Below are positions 1 through 9,912 of a DNA stretch of 64,000 nucleotides, one piece after another; the first letter of the stretch is position 1; every line of letters starts with the position of its first letter. The notes beneath the pieces were generated by a model that was given only the letters and a program-made list of their open reading frames with translations, was not told the DNA's origin and did no database searches. The stretch is from Paraburkholderia ultramafica (GTDB lineage: Bacteria > Pseudomonadota > Gammaproteobacteria > Burkholderiales > Burkholderiaceae), in contig NZ_CADIKK010000018.1 in the NCBI RefSeq assembly GCF_902859915.1, positions 1-64,000 of the forward strand. Reading direction: 5' to 3'. A program made the translations under genes and the position numbers.

Positions 1-58
1 CGACTCCACGCCGATGATAGTGCGGATTGCCCGTGTGAAAGTAGGTAATCGTCAGGCT
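1..58 (+). rRNA. rrf: 5S ribosomal RNA, 3' part (5' end outside window)
   Basis: The window opens inside a 5S rRNA. The first ~58 bases match the 3' half of Burkholderia-type 5S rRNA, and the last bases (TCAGGCT, 52-58) are the 3' strand of the terminal helix. An intrinsic terminator follows about 20 bases later, as expected at the end of an rRNA operon. The exact mature 3' end is uncertain by a few bases. Confidence 0.9.
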
Positions 59-76
59 CCCCAGCAGCAAGCACAA

Positions 77-102
77 ACCCCACCTGACCCGGTGGGGTTT
101 TT
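77..102 (+). terminator. rRNA operon terminator
   Basis: CCCCACC (78-84) pairs with GGTGGGG (91-97) across a 6-base loop and is followed by TTTTT. It lies just after the 5S rRNA and before a new promoter. Confidence 0.9.
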
Positions 103-170
103 GCGTTTACGGAAGTTGTTGGAATCACTATATAAGTGAGAGCCTTGGGTTTGGAACGGTCAAGCAAGTC

Positions 171-199
171 TTGACAACAAGCGGTTGTTCCCCCATAAT
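171..199 (+). promoter_or_regulatory. Promoter of the tRNA-tuf-secE-nusG unit
   Basis: A perfect -35 TTGACA (171-176), a 17-base spacer and -10 CATAAT (194-199) lie 15 bases before tRNA-Tyr. This is the best consensus sigma70 promoter in the first 16 kb. It sits after the rRNA terminator and before the tRNA cluster. Confidence 0.85.
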
Positions 200-213
200 C
201 ATCAGTTCTCCGC

Positions 214-299
214 GGAGGGGTGCCCGAGTGGCTAAAGGGGGCAGACTGTAAATCTGTTGGCTTACGCCTACGTTGGTTCGAATCCAACCTCCTCCACCA
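214..299 (+). tRNA. tRNA-Tyr (GTA)
   Basis: An 86-nt class II tRNA. The acceptor arms GGAGGGG and CTCCTCC pair with one G-U, the anticodon loop holds GTA, there is a long variable arm, and CCA is encoded at 297-299. It is first in a Tyr-Gly-Thr cluster upstream of tuf, a very common arrangement in proteobacteria. Confidence 0.97.
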
Positions 300-340
300 G
301 AATGCAAGTTGTAGCAATTGTTGGGAATCCATGAATCCTT

Positions 341-414
341 GCGGGTGTAGCTCAATGGTAGAGCAGAAGCCTTCCAAGCTTACGACGAGGGTTCGATTCC
401 CTTCACCCGCTCCA
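341..414 (+). tRNA. tRNA-Gly (TCC)
   Basis: A 74-nt cloverleaf with acceptor GCGGGTG/CACCCGC, anticodon loop CTTCCAA (TCC) and encoded CCA. It is the second tRNA of the cluster and is probably processed from the common tRNA-tuf transcript. Confidence 0.97.
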
Positions 415-430
415 GCAACACAGAAGTAGC

Positions 431-505
<75 letters not shown>

Positions 506-568
506 GAAGTACTCGGTGATTGTTTGCGCCCGGCGCAACGTACGGAAAAATCCTCTTAGGAGTCGAAA

Positions 569-1759
569 ATGGCCAAGGGTAAGTTTGAGCGGACCAAGCC
601 GCACGTGAACGTCGGCACGATCGGTCACGTTGACCACGGCAAGACCACGCTGACGGCAGCGATCACGACGGTTCTGACGCAGAAGTTTGGCGGCGAAGCG
701 AAGGCATACGACCAGATCGACGCGGCGCCGGAAGAAAAGGCGCGTGGTATCACGATCAACACGGCACACGTCGAGTACGAAACGGCTAACCGCCACTACG
801 CGCACGTCGACTGCCCGGGCCACGCTGACTATGTGAAGAACATGATCACGGGCGCAGCGCAGATGGACGGCGCGATCCTGGTGTGCTCGGCCGCAGACGG
901 CCCGATGCCGCAAACGCGTGAGCACATCCTGCTGGCGCGTCAGGTTGGCGTTCCGTACATCATCGTGTTCCTGAACAAGTGCGACATGGTGGACGATGCT
1001 GAGCTGCTGGAACTGGTCGAGATGGAAGTTCGCGAACTTCTGTCGAAGTACGACTTCCCGGGCGACGACACGCCGATCATCAAGGGTTCGGCCAAACTGG
1101 CGCTGGAAGGCGACAAGGGCGAGCTGGGCGAAGTGGCGATCATGAATCTGGCCGACGCGCTGGACACGTACATCCCGACGCCGGAGCGCGCCGTGGACGG
1201 CTCGTTCCTGATGCCGGTGGAAGACGTGTTCTCGATCTCGGGTCGCGGCACGGTGGTGACGGGTCGCGTTGAGCGCGGCATCGTGAAGGTCGGCGAAGAA
1301 ATCGAAATCGTCGGTATCAAGCCGACGGTGAAGACGACCTGCACGGGCGTGGAAATGTTCCGCAAGCTGCTCGACCAGGGTCAGGCAGGCGACAACGTGG
1401 GTATCCTGCTGCGCGGCACGAAGCGTGAAGATGTGGAGCGTGGCCAGGTTCTGGCGAAGCCGGGTTCGATCAACCCGCACACGCACTTCACGGCTGAAGT
1501 GTACGTGCTGAGCAAGGACGAAGGTGGCCGTCACACGCCGTTCTTCAACAACTATCGTCCGCAGTTCTACTTCCGTACGACGGACGTGACGGGCTCGATC
1601 GAGTTGCCGAAGGACAAGGAAATGGTCATGCCGGGCGACAACGTGTCGATCACGGTGAAGCTGATCAACCCGATCGCGATGGAAGAAGGTCTGCGCTTCG
1701 CAATCCGCGAAGGCGGCCGTACGGTTGGCGCAGGTGTGGTTGCCAAGATCCTCGAGTAA
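569..1759 (+). CDS. tuf: Elongation factor Tu, copy 1
   Basis: This GTPase carries aminoacyl-tRNA to the ribosomal A site. The 396-residue protein has full-length bacterial EF-Tu features: the P-loop G-H-V-D-H-G-K-T at 19-26, D-C-P-G-H at 81-85 and N-K-C-D at 136-139, then domains II and III. An AGGAG ribosome binding site precedes the ATG. The protein is identical to the second copy at 19,738. The DNA is also identical from codon 8 to the stop, while codons 2-7 carry synonymous differences, which suggests gene conversion between the copies. It lies between tRNA-Thr and tRNA-Trp and is probably co-transcribed with them. Confidence 0.99.
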   Translation: MAKGKFERTKPHVNVGTIGHVDHGKTTLTAAITTVLTQKFGGEAKAYDQIDAAPEEKARGITINTAHVEYETANRHYAHVDCPGHADYVKNMITGAAQMDGAILVCSAADGPMPQTREHILLARQVGVPYIIVFLNKCDMVDDAELLELVEMEVRELLSKYDFPGDDTPIIKGSAKLALEGDKGELGEVAIMNLADALDTYIPTPERAVDGSFLMPVEDVFSISGRGTVVTGRVERGIVKVGEEIEIVGIKPTVKTTCTGVEMFRKLLDQGQAGDNVGILLRGTKREDVERGQVLAKPGSINPHTHFTAEVYVLSKDEGGRHTPFFNNYRPQFYFRTTDVTGSIELPKDKEMVMPGDNVSITVKLINPIAMEEGLRFAIREGGRTVGAGVVAKILE

Positions 1760-1790
1760 CGCCAGATAGTTCTCGTTGATCGGTAGTTTC

Positions 1791-1814
1791 GGGGTTGGCG
1801 GTGTCGTCAACCCC
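1791..1814 (+). other. Hairpin between tuf and tRNA-Trp
   Basis: GGGGTTG (1791-1797) pairs with CAACCCC (1808-1814). It is followed by AAATGG rather than a T-run, so it is a weak terminator at best. It may mark a processing or stability boundary before tRNA-Trp. Confidence 0.4.
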
Positions 1815-1823
1815 AAATGGTTT

Positions 1824-1899
1824 AGGGGCATAGCTCAACTGGCAGAGCGTCGGTCTCCAAAACCGAAGGTTGGGGGTTCGATTCCCTCTGCCCCTGCCA
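1824..1899 (+). tRNA. tRNA-Trp (CCA)
   Basis: A 76-nt cloverleaf with acceptor AGGGGCA/TGCCCCT, anticodon loop CTCCAAA (anticodon CCA) and an encoded CCA tail. The tuf-tRNA(Trp)-secE-nusG order is the classical one. Confidence 0.97.
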
Positions 1900-1935
1900 A
1901 CTCTTGCGTCGTATATGACGCTTCGTTAAGGTGTT

Positions 1936-2316
1936 ATGGCGAATCCTTCCGTCGAAACTGTAAATACATCCGGCGACAAGCTGATGCTCGTCGCAGGCGT
2001 ATTGTTGGTCTTGGCCGGGTTCGTGGGGTTCTTCTGGCTCAATGGTCAGGAATGGTACGTCCGCGGAGCTGCCTTGGCTGTTGGTGCGATCGCGGGTGTT
2101 GCAGTCGGTCTTCTCTCCGCGCCTGGCAAGGGTTTCATCGCTTTCGCCAAAGACTCGTACAAAGAAGTCCGTAAGGTTGTTTGGCCTACTCGCAAAGAGG
2201 CTACCCAGACAACGCTCGTAGTATTCGGCTTCGTGTTCGTCATGGCAATCTTTCTTTGGGTTAGTGATAAATCCATCGAATGGGCGATTTTCTCGGTGAT
2301 TCTGGGTTGGAAATGA
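1936..2316 (+). CDS. secE: Preprotein translocase subunit SecE
   Basis: SecE clamps SecY in the inner-membrane SecYEG channel. The 126-residue protein is the longer, three-helix proteobacterial form. Two hydrophobic segments occupy about residues 15-60. The conserved cytoplasmic amphipathic helix ([17 protein letters not shown]) precedes the C-terminal membrane helix. nusG follows after one base, so the two genes are surely co-transcribed. Confidence 0.98.
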   Translation: MANPSVETVNTSGDKLMLVAGVLLVLAGFVGFFWLNGQEWYVRGAALAVGAIAGVAVGLLSAPGKGFIAFAKDSYKEVRKVVWPTRKEATQTTLVVFGFVFVMAIFLWVSDKSIEWAIFSVILGWK

Positions 2317-2317
2317 T

Positions 2318-2875
2318 ATGAGCGATACTCCGGCATCCCCGAGCGGCAAACGTTGGTACGTCGTGCACGCCTACTCCGGCATGGAGAAGAGCGTGCAACG
2401 TGCGCTTCAGGAGCGCATCGAACGTGCTGGCATGCAAGACCAGTTTGGTCAAATCCTCGTTCCGACTGAAGAAGTGGTCGAGGTGAAAGGCGGTCACAAA
2501 TCGGTCACCGAACGTCGTTTCTTCCCTGGCTACGTGCTCGTGGAAATGGAAATGACTGACGAAACGTGGCACCTCGTGAAGAACACAGCCAAGGTGACCG
2601 GTTTCGTCGGTGGCGCGCGTAATCGCCCGAGCCCAATTTCCCCGAGGGAAGTCGAGAAAATCATGTCGCAAATGCAGGAAGGCGTGGAAAAGCCGCGTCC
2701 GAAGACCCTGTTCGAAGTTGGCGAGATGGTTCGGGTGAAGGACGGTCCATTCACGGATTTCAACGGCAGCGTCGAAGAAGTGAACTACGAAAAGTCGCGC
2801 GTCCGTGTTTCCGTTACGATCTTCGGCCGCGCAACGCCGGTCGAGCTGGAATTCGGCCAGGTCGAAAAGTTGTAA
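2318..2875 (+). CDS. nusG: Transcription termination/antitermination factor NusG
   Basis: NusG binds RNA polymerase, raises processivity and links it to Rho or to the leading ribosome. The 185-residue protein starts its NGN domain with [11 protein letters not shown] and ends with a KOW domain ([13 protein letters not shown], about residues 130-145). It starts one base after the secE stop. It is full length for the family. Confidence 0.98.
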   Translation: MSDTPASPSGKRWYVVHAYSGMEKSVQRALQERIERAGMQDQFGQILVPTEEVVEVKGGHKSVTERRFFPGYVLVEMEMTDETWHLVKNTAKVTGFVGGARNRPSPISPREVEKIMSQMQEGVEKPRPKTLFEVGEMVRVKDGPFTDFNGSVEEVNYEKSRVRVSVTIFGRATPVELEFGQVEKL

Positions 2876-2887
2876 TCCAGAATTCTA

Positions 2888-3004
2888 CGGGGCGCACCAA
2901 GTGGTGTGTTCCGTATTTCGCGCTTACGGTCCGCGTAATGGCCGTTGAGGAGCGTAAGTAGTCAGTTTTTGGCGAACGCGCGCTACTACTCACTGAACGT
3001 TCGC
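2888..3004 (+). promoter_or_regulatory. Structured leader before rplK (candidate L1 target)
   Basis: The 164-base nusG-rplK gap holds a 12-pair hairpin (2888-2899 with 2904-2915, four of the pairs G-U wobbles) followed by ATTTC. A second long-range stem, GCGAAC (2972-2977) with GTTCGC (2999-3004), lies nearer to rplK. In E. coli the L11 operon is autoregulated by L1 binding just upstream of rplK. Position and structure fit such a leader, but I did not match the L1 site base by base. Confidence 0.4.
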
Positions 3005-3039
3005 ATGTACCCATGCGGCGTTCCAAAGAGGTTTTCAAC

Positions 3040-3471
3040 ATGGCAAAGAAAATCATCGGCTTTATCAAGCTGCAGATTCCTGCAGGTAAGGCCAACCCGT
3101 CGCCGCCGGTCGGTCCGGCACTGGGCCAGCGCGGCCTGAACATTATGGAGTTCTGCAAGGCGTTTAACGCGCAGACTCAAGCAATGGAGCCGGGTCTGCC
3201 GATTCCGGTCGTGATCACCGCGTTCGCGGACAAGAGCTTCACGTTTGTTCTGAAGACGCCGCCGGCAACGGTTCTGATCAAGAAGGCAGCGAAGATCGAC
3301 AAGGGTTCGAGCAAGCCGCATACCGACAAGGTCGGCAAGATCACCCGCGCTCAAGCTGAAGACATCGCCAAGACCAAGATGCCCGATCTGACGGCAGCTG
3401 ATCTGGACGCAGCGGTTCGTACGATCGCTGGTAGCGCCCGCTCGATGGGCATCACCGTGGAGGGCGTGTAA
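3040..3471 (+). CDS. rplK: 50S ribosomal protein L11
   Basis: L11 forms the GTPase-associated centre with 23S rRNA and contacts EF-G and RelA. The chosen ATG at 3040 gives the family N-terminus [10 protein letters not shown] and a 143-residue protein. An upstream in-frame ATG at 3013 would add nine unrelated residues. AGAGG precedes the chosen start. The conserved [11 protein letters not shown] block is present. rplA follows with no gap. Confidence 0.98.
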   Translation: MAKKIIGFIKLQIPAGKANPSPPVGPALGQRGLNIMEFCKAFNAQTQAMEPGLPIPVVITAFADKSFTFVLKTPPATVLIKKAAKIDKGSSKPHTDKVGKITRAQAEDIAKTKMPDLTAADLDAAVRTIAGSARSMGITVEGV

Positions 3472-4170
3472 ATGGCTAAGCTTTCAAAGCGTCTACAAGC
3501 ATTTGCAGCCAAGGTTGATCGTCAGAAGCTGTACGCGATCGACGAAGCTCTGTCACTCGTGAAGGAATGCGCTAGCGCGAAGTTCGACGAGTCGATCGAC
3601 GTCGCAGTGCAACTCGGCATCGACGCGAAGAAGTCGGACCAAGTGGTCCGTGGCTCGGTCGTGCTGCCGGCTGGTACCGGCAAGTCGGTCCGCGTCGCAG
3701 TGTTCGCACAAGGCGAAAAGGCTGAGCAAGCTCGTGCAGCAGGCGCAGAAGTCGTCGGTATGGAAGACCTGGCTGAACAGGTCAAGGCTGGCAAGCTGGA
3801 CTTCGACATCGTGATCGCTTCGCCGGACACGATGCGCGTTGTCGGTACGCTCGGTCAGATCCTCGGCCCGCGCGGCCTGATGCCGAACCCGAAGGTCGGT
3901 ACGGTGACGCCAGACGTCGCGACTGCGGTCAAGAACGCCAAGGCTGGTCAGGTGCAATTCCGTGTCGACAAGGCCGGTATCATCCACGCCACGATCGGCC
4001 GTGCTTCGTTCGAGCCGACGGCTCTGCGTAGCAACCTGAACGCTCTCGTCGACGCGCTGCAAAAGGCGAAGCCGGCAACGAGCAAAGGTGTCTACCTGCG
4101 CAAGGTTGCGGTGTCGAGCACGATGGGTGTTGGCGTTCGCGTCGACCAGGCATCGATCGCAGCACAGTAA
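3472..4170 (+). CDS. rplA: 50S ribosomal protein L1
   Basis: L1 forms the mobile L1 stalk that handles deacyl-tRNA at the E site, and it is a translational repressor of its own operon in E. coli. The 232-residue protein carries the signature [13 protein letters not shown] at about residues 128-140. Its ATG follows the rplK stop directly, which favours translational coupling. Confidence 0.98.
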   Translation: MAKLSKRLQAFAAKVDRQKLYAIDEALSLVKECASAKFDESIDVAVQLGIDAKKSDQVVRGSVVLPAGTGKSVRVAVFAQGEKAEQARAAGAEVVGMEDLAEQVKAGKLDFDIVIASPDTMRVVGTLGQILGPRGLMPNPKVGTVTPDVATAVKNAKAGQVQFRVDKAGIIHATIGRASFEPTALRSNLNALVDALQKAKPATSKGVYLRKVAVSSTMGVGVRVDQASIAAQ

Positions 4171-4174
4171 TAAA

Positions 4175-4470
4175 TTTCATCGCCTCGATGAAAATCGGGG
4201 CGGTTTTATGGGCTTTGGGCGGTTGCGAGGTGGTAGTCAGCATCGCGCAACCGGTTGTCAAAGACCGTTGGCGGGCACGCAGCAGTTAGGCGAGTCCTTA
4301 ATGTAAAGCCAACGCAGATGGCGAACCCGAAAAGGTTTTGTAGTGATGAAGCCGTTGGATGTCCGTACCAATGCGGGCCTCGGGCGGTCGAAATACTCCT
4401 GACTGGTCGGACGCCGTTATTGAACGCGGTACACATGGCGCACGCTGCGTGTATCGAATCTGGAGGTTAA
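4175..4470 (+). promoter_or_regulatory. rplA-rplJ intergenic region with L10 leader
   Basis: This gap of about 300 bases has no convincing gene. It opens with an 8-pair hairpin, TTTCATCG with CGATGAAA (4175-4193). A longer stem follows, GGTTGCG (4220-4226) with CGCAACC (4246-4252). Downstream is a GC-mixed region running to the rplJ ribosome binding site GGAGG. In proteobacteria this position holds the mRNA leader bound by L10(L12)4 for autogenous control, and the length and location match. I did not identify the kink-turn residue by residue. Confidence 0.6.
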
Positions 4471-4472
4471 CC

Positions 4473-4976
4473 GTGCCACTCAACAAAGAAAGCAAGCAGG
4501 CCGTCGTCGCTGAGGTTGCCGCGCAAGTCGCGAAAGCCCAGACCGTGGTTCTGGCTGAGTATCGTGGAATCGCGGTTGGCGATCTGACCAAGCTGCGCGC
4601 GAAAGCGCGTGAGCAACAGGTTTACCTTCGCGTGTTGAAAAACACGCTGGCGCGTCGCGCTGTCGAAGGTACCCCGTTTGCTTCGCTGGCAGAGCAGATG
4701 ACTGGCCCCCTGATCTACGGCATCTCGGAAGATGCAATTGCTGCTGCTAAGGTCGTCAATGACTTCAGCAAGGGCAATGACAAGTTGGTCATCAAGGCTG
4801 GTTCCTACGAAGGCAAGGTGATGGACAAGGCTGGCGTGCAAGCGCTGGCAAACATCCCGAGCCGCGAAGAACTGCTCTCCAAGCTGTTGTACGTTATGCA
4901 AGCACCTGTTTCCGGCTTTGCGCGCGCTCTGGCCGCGCTGGCAGAAAAGAAACAAGGCGAAGAAACCGCTGCTTAA
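4473..4976 (+). CDS. rplJ: 50S ribosomal protein L10
   Basis: L10 anchors the L7/L12 dimers at the base of the ribosomal stalk and represses rplJL translation. The start is taken as GTG at 4473, which follows GGAGG and gives the usual N-terminus (M/V)-P-L-N-K-E-S-K. A longer in-frame ATG start at 4359 would encode 38 unrelated residues that lie in the L10 leader RNA. The 167-residue protein ends in the hydrophobic L12-binding helix. rplL follows 63 bases later. Confidence 0.97.
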   Translation: MPLNKESKQAVVAEVAAQVAKAQTVVLAEYRGIAVGDLTKLRAKAREQQVYLRVLKNTLARRAVEGTPFASLAEQMTGPLIYGISEDAIAAAKVVNDFSKGNDKLVIKAGSYEGKVMDKAGVQALANIPSREELLSKLLYVMQAPVSGFARALAALAEKKQGEETAA

Positions 4977-5039
4977 CGCACTTCGGTCGAGCGTGATTGA
5001 TCGCTGGCTGTATCCGAATTCAATTTAGGAGTATTTCAA

Positions 5040-5414
5040 ATGGCAATCGCAAAAGATGACATTCTCGAGGCAGTAAGCTCGATGTCGGTTCTGGAACTGA
5101 ACGAACTGGTCAAGGCGTTCGAAGAAAAGTTTGGCGTGTCGGCAGCTGCTGTTGCAGTGGCTGGCCCGGCGGGCGGCGGCGCTGCTGCTGCTGCTGAAGA
5201 GCAAACCGAATTCACGGTCAACCTGACGGAAGTCGGCGCGAACAAGGTTTCGGTCATTAAGGCTGTTCGTGAACTGACGGGTCTCGGCCTGAAGGAAGCG
5301 AAGGACCTGGTCGACGGCGCACCGAAGCCAGTTAAGGAAGCGGTACCGAAGGCTGCTGCTGAAGAAGCCAAGAAGAAGCTGGAAGAAGCCGGCGCGAAGG
5401 CTGAAATCAAGTAA
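5040..5414 (+). CDS. rplL: 50S ribosomal protein L7/L12
   Basis: This is the flexible stalk protein that recruits translational GTPases. It has 124 residues: an N-terminal dimerisation domain (residues 1-33), an Ala/Gly-rich hinge (about 36-55), and a C-terminal factor-binding domain with [16 protein letters not shown] precedes the ATG. A terminator-like hairpin and a long RNA stem separate it from rpoB. Confidence 0.98.
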   Translation: MAIAKDDILEAVSSMSVLELNELVKAFEEKFGVSAAAVAVAGPAGGGAAAAAEEQTEFTVNLTEVGANKVSVIKAVRELTGLGLKEAKDLVDGAPKPVKEAVPKAAAEEAKKKLEEAGAKAEIK

Positions 5415-5433
5415 GTTTCAGCGCGCTGTGCGA

Positions 5434-5465
5434 AGGCTGGCGGTTTTCCACCGCCGGCCTTTTTG
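5434..5465 (+). terminator. rplL-rpoB attenuator
   Basis: A 10-pair stem, AGGCTGGCGG (5434-5443) with CCGCCGGCCT (5451-5460), has one G-U pair and a 7-base loop. It is followed by TTTTT. By analogy with E. coli it probably gives partial termination, so that ribosomal proteins are made in excess of the RNA polymerase subunits. Confidence 0.85.
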
Positions 5466-5518
5466 TGCTTTGTGGGAGCCGCGTTTTTGCAAGGCTGTTG
5501 CGGCAGGAACGAGACTCC

Positions 5519-5577
5519 CAGAAGCCAAAGAAAACCGCCTTTCGGCAACAATGACCGGCGTTTTTCTTTGTCTTCTG
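5519..5577 (+). other. Long stem in rplL-rpoB spacer (candidate RNase III site)
   Basis: Two 21-base arms (5519-5539 and 5557-5577) pair with 19 matches around a 17-base loop. The two mismatches are both C opposed to T. It follows the attenuator and lies about 200 bases before rpoB. E. coli has an RNase III cleavage hairpin in the same intergenic region, so processing of the rplL-rpoB transcript is the natural reading. The rest of the gap (5578-5784) shows no gene. Confidence 0.6.
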
Positions 5578-5784
5578 AAGCGACTGCAGAAGGCAAGTTT
5601 GGTCGGGTAGCGGGCAACACAGGCATCCGCTGCCGTCAGCCAGCGGTTGGTAGCGGCCAACCACCAAGCTTCTAGGCTCGTTCAAGCCATCGGACGGCCA
5701 TCGGGTCTCAGTCGGTGAACACTCGGGTTGTCTCATCAAGGTATCCTGCCTCGACAACAATGCCCGCCGTGATTCGGAGATCGT

Positions 5785-8700
5785 ATGCAATATTCCTTCA
5801 CCGAGAAGAAGCGTATTCGCAAGAGTTTTGCGAAGCGCCCCATCGTTCACCAAGTACCTTTCCTGCTGGCTACCCAGCTTGAATCATTCAGCACGTTTCT
5901 GCAAGCAGACACGTCGTCTACGCAACGCAAGCCGGAAGGCCTGCAAGCTGCGTTTACTTCCGTTTTCCCGATTGTTTCGCATAACGGGTTCGCACGTCTA
6001 GAGTTCGTCAGCTACATGCTGTCGCCGCCGGCATTCAACATCAAGGAATGTCAGCAGCGCGGTTTGACGTACTGCTCGGCCCTGCGTGCGAAAGTGCGTC
6101 TGGTGCTGCTCGACAAGGAATCGCCGAGCAAGCCGGTCGTCAAGGAAGTGAAGGAACAGGAAGTGTACATGGGCGAAATTCCGCTCATGACGCCGACCGG
6201 TTCGTTCGTCATCAACGGCACGGAACGTGTGATCGTTTCGCAGCTGCACCGTTCGCCGGGCGTGTTCTTCGAACACGACAAGGGCAAGACGCACAGCTCG
6301 GGCAAGCTCCTGTTCTCCGCACGTATCATTCCTTACCGCGGTTCGTGGCTCGACTTCGAGTTCGACCCGAAGGACGTGCTGTACTTCCGCGTCGACCGTC
6401 GCCGCAAGATGCCGGTCACGATCCTGCTGAAGGCAATCGGCCTCACGCCGGAACAGATCCTCGCAAACTTCTTCGTGTTCGACAATTTCACGCTGATGCC
6501 GGAAGGCGCGCAGATGGAATTCGTGCCGGAGCGTCTGCGTGGTGAAGTCGCGCGTTTCGACATCTCCGACCGTGATGGCAACGTGATTGTCCAGAAGGAC
6601 AAGCGGATCAACGCGAAGCACATTCGCGACCTCGACAACGCGAAGACCAAGTTCATTTCGGTCCCGGAAGACTATCTGCTCGGCCGCGTGCTGGCGAAGA
6701 ACGTCGTCGACGGCGACACCGGTGAAGTCATCGCCAACGCGAACGACGAAATCACCGAAACCGTCCTCGAGAAGCTCCGCGAATCGAAGATCAAAGACAT
6801 CCAGACGCTCTACACGAACGATCTGGATCAAGGTCCGTACATCTCGTCGACGCTGCGTATCGACGAAACCGCGGACAAGATGGCCGCTCGCATCGCGATC
6901 TACCGCATGATGCGTCCGGGTGAACCGCCGACTGAAGAAGCCGTCGAGGCGCTGTTCAACCGTCTGTTCTACAGCGAAGACGCGTACGACCTGTCCAAGG
7001 TGGGCCGTATGAAGTTTAATCGTCGCGTGGGCCGCGACGAGATCGTCGGGCCGATGACGCTGCAAGACGACGACATCCTCGCAACGATCAAGATCCTGGT
7101 CGAACTGCGTAACGGCAAGGGCGAAGTGGACGACATCGACCACTTGGGCAATCGTCGTGTGCGTTGCGTCGGCGAACTGGCGGAAAACCAGTTCCGCGCA
7201 GGTCTCGTGCGTGTCGAACGTGCTGTGAAGGAACGCCTCGGCCAGGCAGAAAGCGAAAACCTGATGCCGCACGACCTGATCAACTCGAAACCGATTTCGT
7301 CGGCGATTCGCGAGTTCTTCGGTTCGTCGCAGCTGTCGCAGTTCATGGACCAAACCAACCCGCTGTCGGAAATCACCCACAAGCGCCGTGTTTCGGCACT
7401 TGGTCCGGGCGGATTGACGCGTGAGCGCGCTGGCTTTGAAGTCCGCGACGTGCACCCGACTCATTACGGTCGCGTGTGCCCGATTGAAACGCCGGAAGGT
7501 CCGAACATCGGCCTGATCAACTCGCTCGCTCTGTACGCGCACCTGAACGAATACGGCTTCCTCGAAACGCCGTATCGCAAGGTCGTGGACAGCAAGGTGA
7601 CGGATCAGATCGACTACCTGTCGGCGATCGAAGAAGGCCGTTACGTGATCGCTCAGGCGAACGCGGCGGTTGCTGCCGACGGCTCGCTGACCGACGAACT
7701 GGTGTCGTCGCGTGAAGCAGGCGAAACGCTGATGGTCACGCCGGACCGCATCCAGTACATGGACGTGGCGCCGTCGCAGATCGTGTCGGTCGCAGCCTCG
7801 CTGATTCCGTTCCTCGAGCACGATGACGCGAACCGCGCATTGATGGGTTCGAACATGCAGCGTCAGGCTGTGCCGTGTCTGCGTCCTGAAAAGGCCGTGG
7901 TCGGTACGGGTATCGAGCGCACGGTGGCAGTCGACTCGGGTACGACGGTTCAGGCATTCCGCGGCGGTGTGGTCGATTACGTCGACGCAGGCCGTATGGT
8001 GATCCGCGTGAACGACGACGAAGCCGTTGCTGGCGACGTCGGTGTGGACATCTACAACCTGATCAAGTACACGCGTTCGAACCAGAACACGAACATCAAC
8101 CAGCGCCCGATCGTGAAGGTCGGCGACATCGTGTCGCGCGGCGACGTGCTGGCTGATGGCGCATCGACCGACCTCGGCGAACTGGCTCTTGGCCAGAACA
8201 TGCTGGTCGCGTTCATGCCGTGGAACGGCTACAACTTCGAAGACTCGATCCTGATCTCGGAGAAGGTGGTTGCCGACGACCGTTACACGTCGATCCACAT
8301 CGAAGAACTGAACGTCGTAGCTCGCGATACGAAGCTCGGACCGGAAGAAATCACGCGCGACATCTCGAACCTGGCTGAAGTGCAACTTGGCCGTCTCGAC
8401 GAGTCGGGCATCGTGTACATCGGTGCGGAAGTCGAAGCAGGCGACGTGCTGGTCGGCAAGGTCACGCCGAAGGGCGAAACCCAGCTGACCCCGGAAGAAA
8501 AGCTGCTGCGCGCGATCTTCGGTGAAAAGGCTTCGGACGTGAAGGACACGTCGCTGCGCGTGCCGTCGGGCATGAGCGGCACGGTGATCGACGTTCAAGT
8601 GTTCACGCGCGAAGGCATTCAGCGCGACAAGCGTGCGCAACAGATCATCGACGATGAACTGAAGCGTTATCGCCTCGACCTGAACGACCAGTTGCGCATC

Positions 8701-9891
8701 GTGGAAGGCGACGCGTTCCAGCGTCTCGCACGTATGCTGACCGGCAAGGTCGCGAACGGTGGTCCGAAGAAGCTCGCGAAGGGTACGAAGATCGAACAGG
8801 CTTACCTGGAAGATCTCGACCACTACCACTGGTTCGACATCCGCCTCGCGGACGAAGAAGCAGCGGCACAGCTCGAAGCGATCAAGGACTCGATCGAACA
8901 GAAGCGTCACCAGTTCGATCTGGCGTTCGAAGAAAAGCGCAAGAAGCTCACGCAAGGCGACGAACTGCCGCCGGGCGTGTTGAAGATGGTCAAGGTGTAT
9001 CTGGCAGTCAAGCGCCGTCTGCAGCCTGGCGACAAGATGGCCGGCCGTCACGGTAACAAGGGTGTCGTGTCGAAGATCGTGCCGATCGAAGACATGCCGT
9101 ACATGGCCGACGGCCGTCCGGCTGACGTCGTTCTGAACCCGCTCGGCGTGCCGTCGCGGATGAACGTGGGTCAGGTTCTCGAAGTGCATCTGGGTTGGGC
9201 CGCGAAGGGTCTCGGCTGGCGTATCGGCGAAATGCTGCAGCGTCAGGCGAAGATTGCTGAACTGCGCGAATTCCTGACCAAGATCTACAACGAGTCGGGC
9301 CGCGCTGAAGAGCTGGACAGCTTCACCGACGACGAAATCGTCGAACTGGCGAAGAACCTGCGCGAAGGCGTGCCGTTTGCAACGCCGGTGTTCGACGGTG
9401 CGACGGAAGAAGAAATGTCGCGCGCGCTGGATCTGGCGTTCCCGGACGACATCGCGAAGAACCTCGGCATGACGCCGTCGAAGAATCAGGTTCGTCTGTA
9501 CGACGGCCGCACGGGCGAGATGTTCGAACGTACGGTGACGGTCGGCTACATGCACTACCTGAAACTGCACCACCTGGTCGACGACAAGATGCACGCGCGT
9601 TCCACGGGCCCGTACTCGCTCGTGACGCAGCAGCCGTTGGGCGGTAAGGCGCAGTTCGGTGGCCAGCGTTTCGGTGAAATGGAAGTGTGGGCGCTCGAAG
9701 CGTACGGCGCATCGTACGTGCTGCAGGAAATGCTGACGGTGAAGTCGGACGACGTGACCGGCCGGACCAAGGTGTACGAGAACCTGGTCAAGGGCGATCA
9801 CGTGATCGATGCGGGCATGCCGGAATCCTTCAACGTGTTGGTGAAGGAAATCCGCTCGCTCGGTATCGACATCGACCTCGACCGCAACTAA
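5785..9891 (+). CDS. rpoB: DNA-directed RNA polymerase subunit beta
   Basis: This is the catalytic beta subunit of RNA polymerase. The 1368-residue protein is typical for beta-proteobacteria. The rifampicin-binding region starts near residue 511 ([14 protein letters not shown]) and reads as wild type at Q, D, H and S positions. The [12 protein letters not shown] active-site segment and the C-terminal [12 protein letters not shown] block are intact. rpoC follows 21 bases downstream. Confidence 0.99.
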   Translation: MQYSFTEKKRIRKSFAKRPIVHQVPFLLATQLESFSTFLQADTSSTQRKPEGLQAAFTSVFPIVSHNGFARLEFVSYMLSPPAFNIKECQQRGLTYCSALRAKVRLVLLDKESPSKPVVKEVKEQEVYMGEIPLMTPTGSFVINGTERVIVSQLHRSPGVFFEHDKGKTHSSGKLLFSARIIPYRGSWLDFEFDPKDVLYFRVDRRRKMPVTILLKAIGLTPEQILANFFVFDNFTLMPEGAQMEFVPERLRGEVARFDISDRDGNVIVQKDKRINAKHIRDLDNAKTKFISVPEDYLLGRVLAKNVVDGDTGEVIANANDEITETVLEKLRESKIKDIQTLYTNDLDQGPYISSTLRIDETADKMAARIAIYRMMRPGEPPTEEAVEALFNRLFYSEDAYDLSKVGRMKFNRRVGRDEIVGPMTLQDDDILATIKILVELRNGKGEVDDIDHLGNRRVRCVGELAENQFRAGLVRVERAVKERLGQAESENLMPHDLINSKPISSAIREFFGSSQLSQFMDQTNPLSEITHKRRVSALGPGGLTRERAGFEVRDVHPTHYGRVCPIETPEGPNIGLINSLALYAHLNEYGFLETPYRKVVDSKVTDQIDYLSAIEEGRYVIAQANAAVAADGSLTDELVSSREAGETLMVTPDRIQYMDVAPSQIVSVAASLIPFLEHDDANRALMGSNMQRQAVPCLRPEKAVVGTGIERTVAVDSGTTVQAFRGGVVDYVDAGRMVIRVNDDEAVAGDVGVDIYNLIKYTRSNQNTNINQRPIVKVGDIVSRGDVLADGASTDLGELALGQNMLVAFMPWNGYNFEDSILISEKVVADDRYTSIHIEELNVVARDTKLGPEEITRDISNLAEVQLGRLDESGIVYIGAEVEAGDVLVGKVTPKGETQLTPEEKLLRAIFGEKASDVKDTSLRVPSGMSGTVIDVQVFTREGIQRDKRAQQIIDDELKRYRLDLNDQLRIVEGDAFQRLARMLTGKVANGGPKKLAKGTKIEQAYLEDLDHYHWFDIRLADEEAAAQLEAIKDSIEQKRHQFDLAFEEKRKKLTQGDELPPGVLKMVKVYLAVKRRLQPGDKMAGRHGNKGVVSKIVPIEDMPYMADGRPADVVLNPLGVPSRMNVGQVLEVHLGWAAKGLGWRIGEMLQRQAKIAELREFLTKIYNESGRAEELDSFTDDEIVELAKNLREGVPFATPVFDGATEEEMSRALDLAFPDDIAKNLGMTPSKNQVRLYDGRTGEMFERTVTVGYMHYLKLHHLVDDKMHARSTGPYSLVTQQPLGGKAQFGGQRFGEMEVWALEAYGASYVLQEMLTVKSDDVTGRTKVYENLVKGDHVIDAGMPESFNVLVKEIRSLGIDIDLDRN

Positions 9892-9912
9892 TCGGACTAC
9901 TGGAGAGAAGCG

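Noticed and set aside
5998-9801. A 1267-residue open frame on the minus strand across rpoB
   Set aside because: It is a mirror of rpoB codon bias (GC-rich third positions leave few stops). It has no family features, and the plus-strand rpoB is certain.
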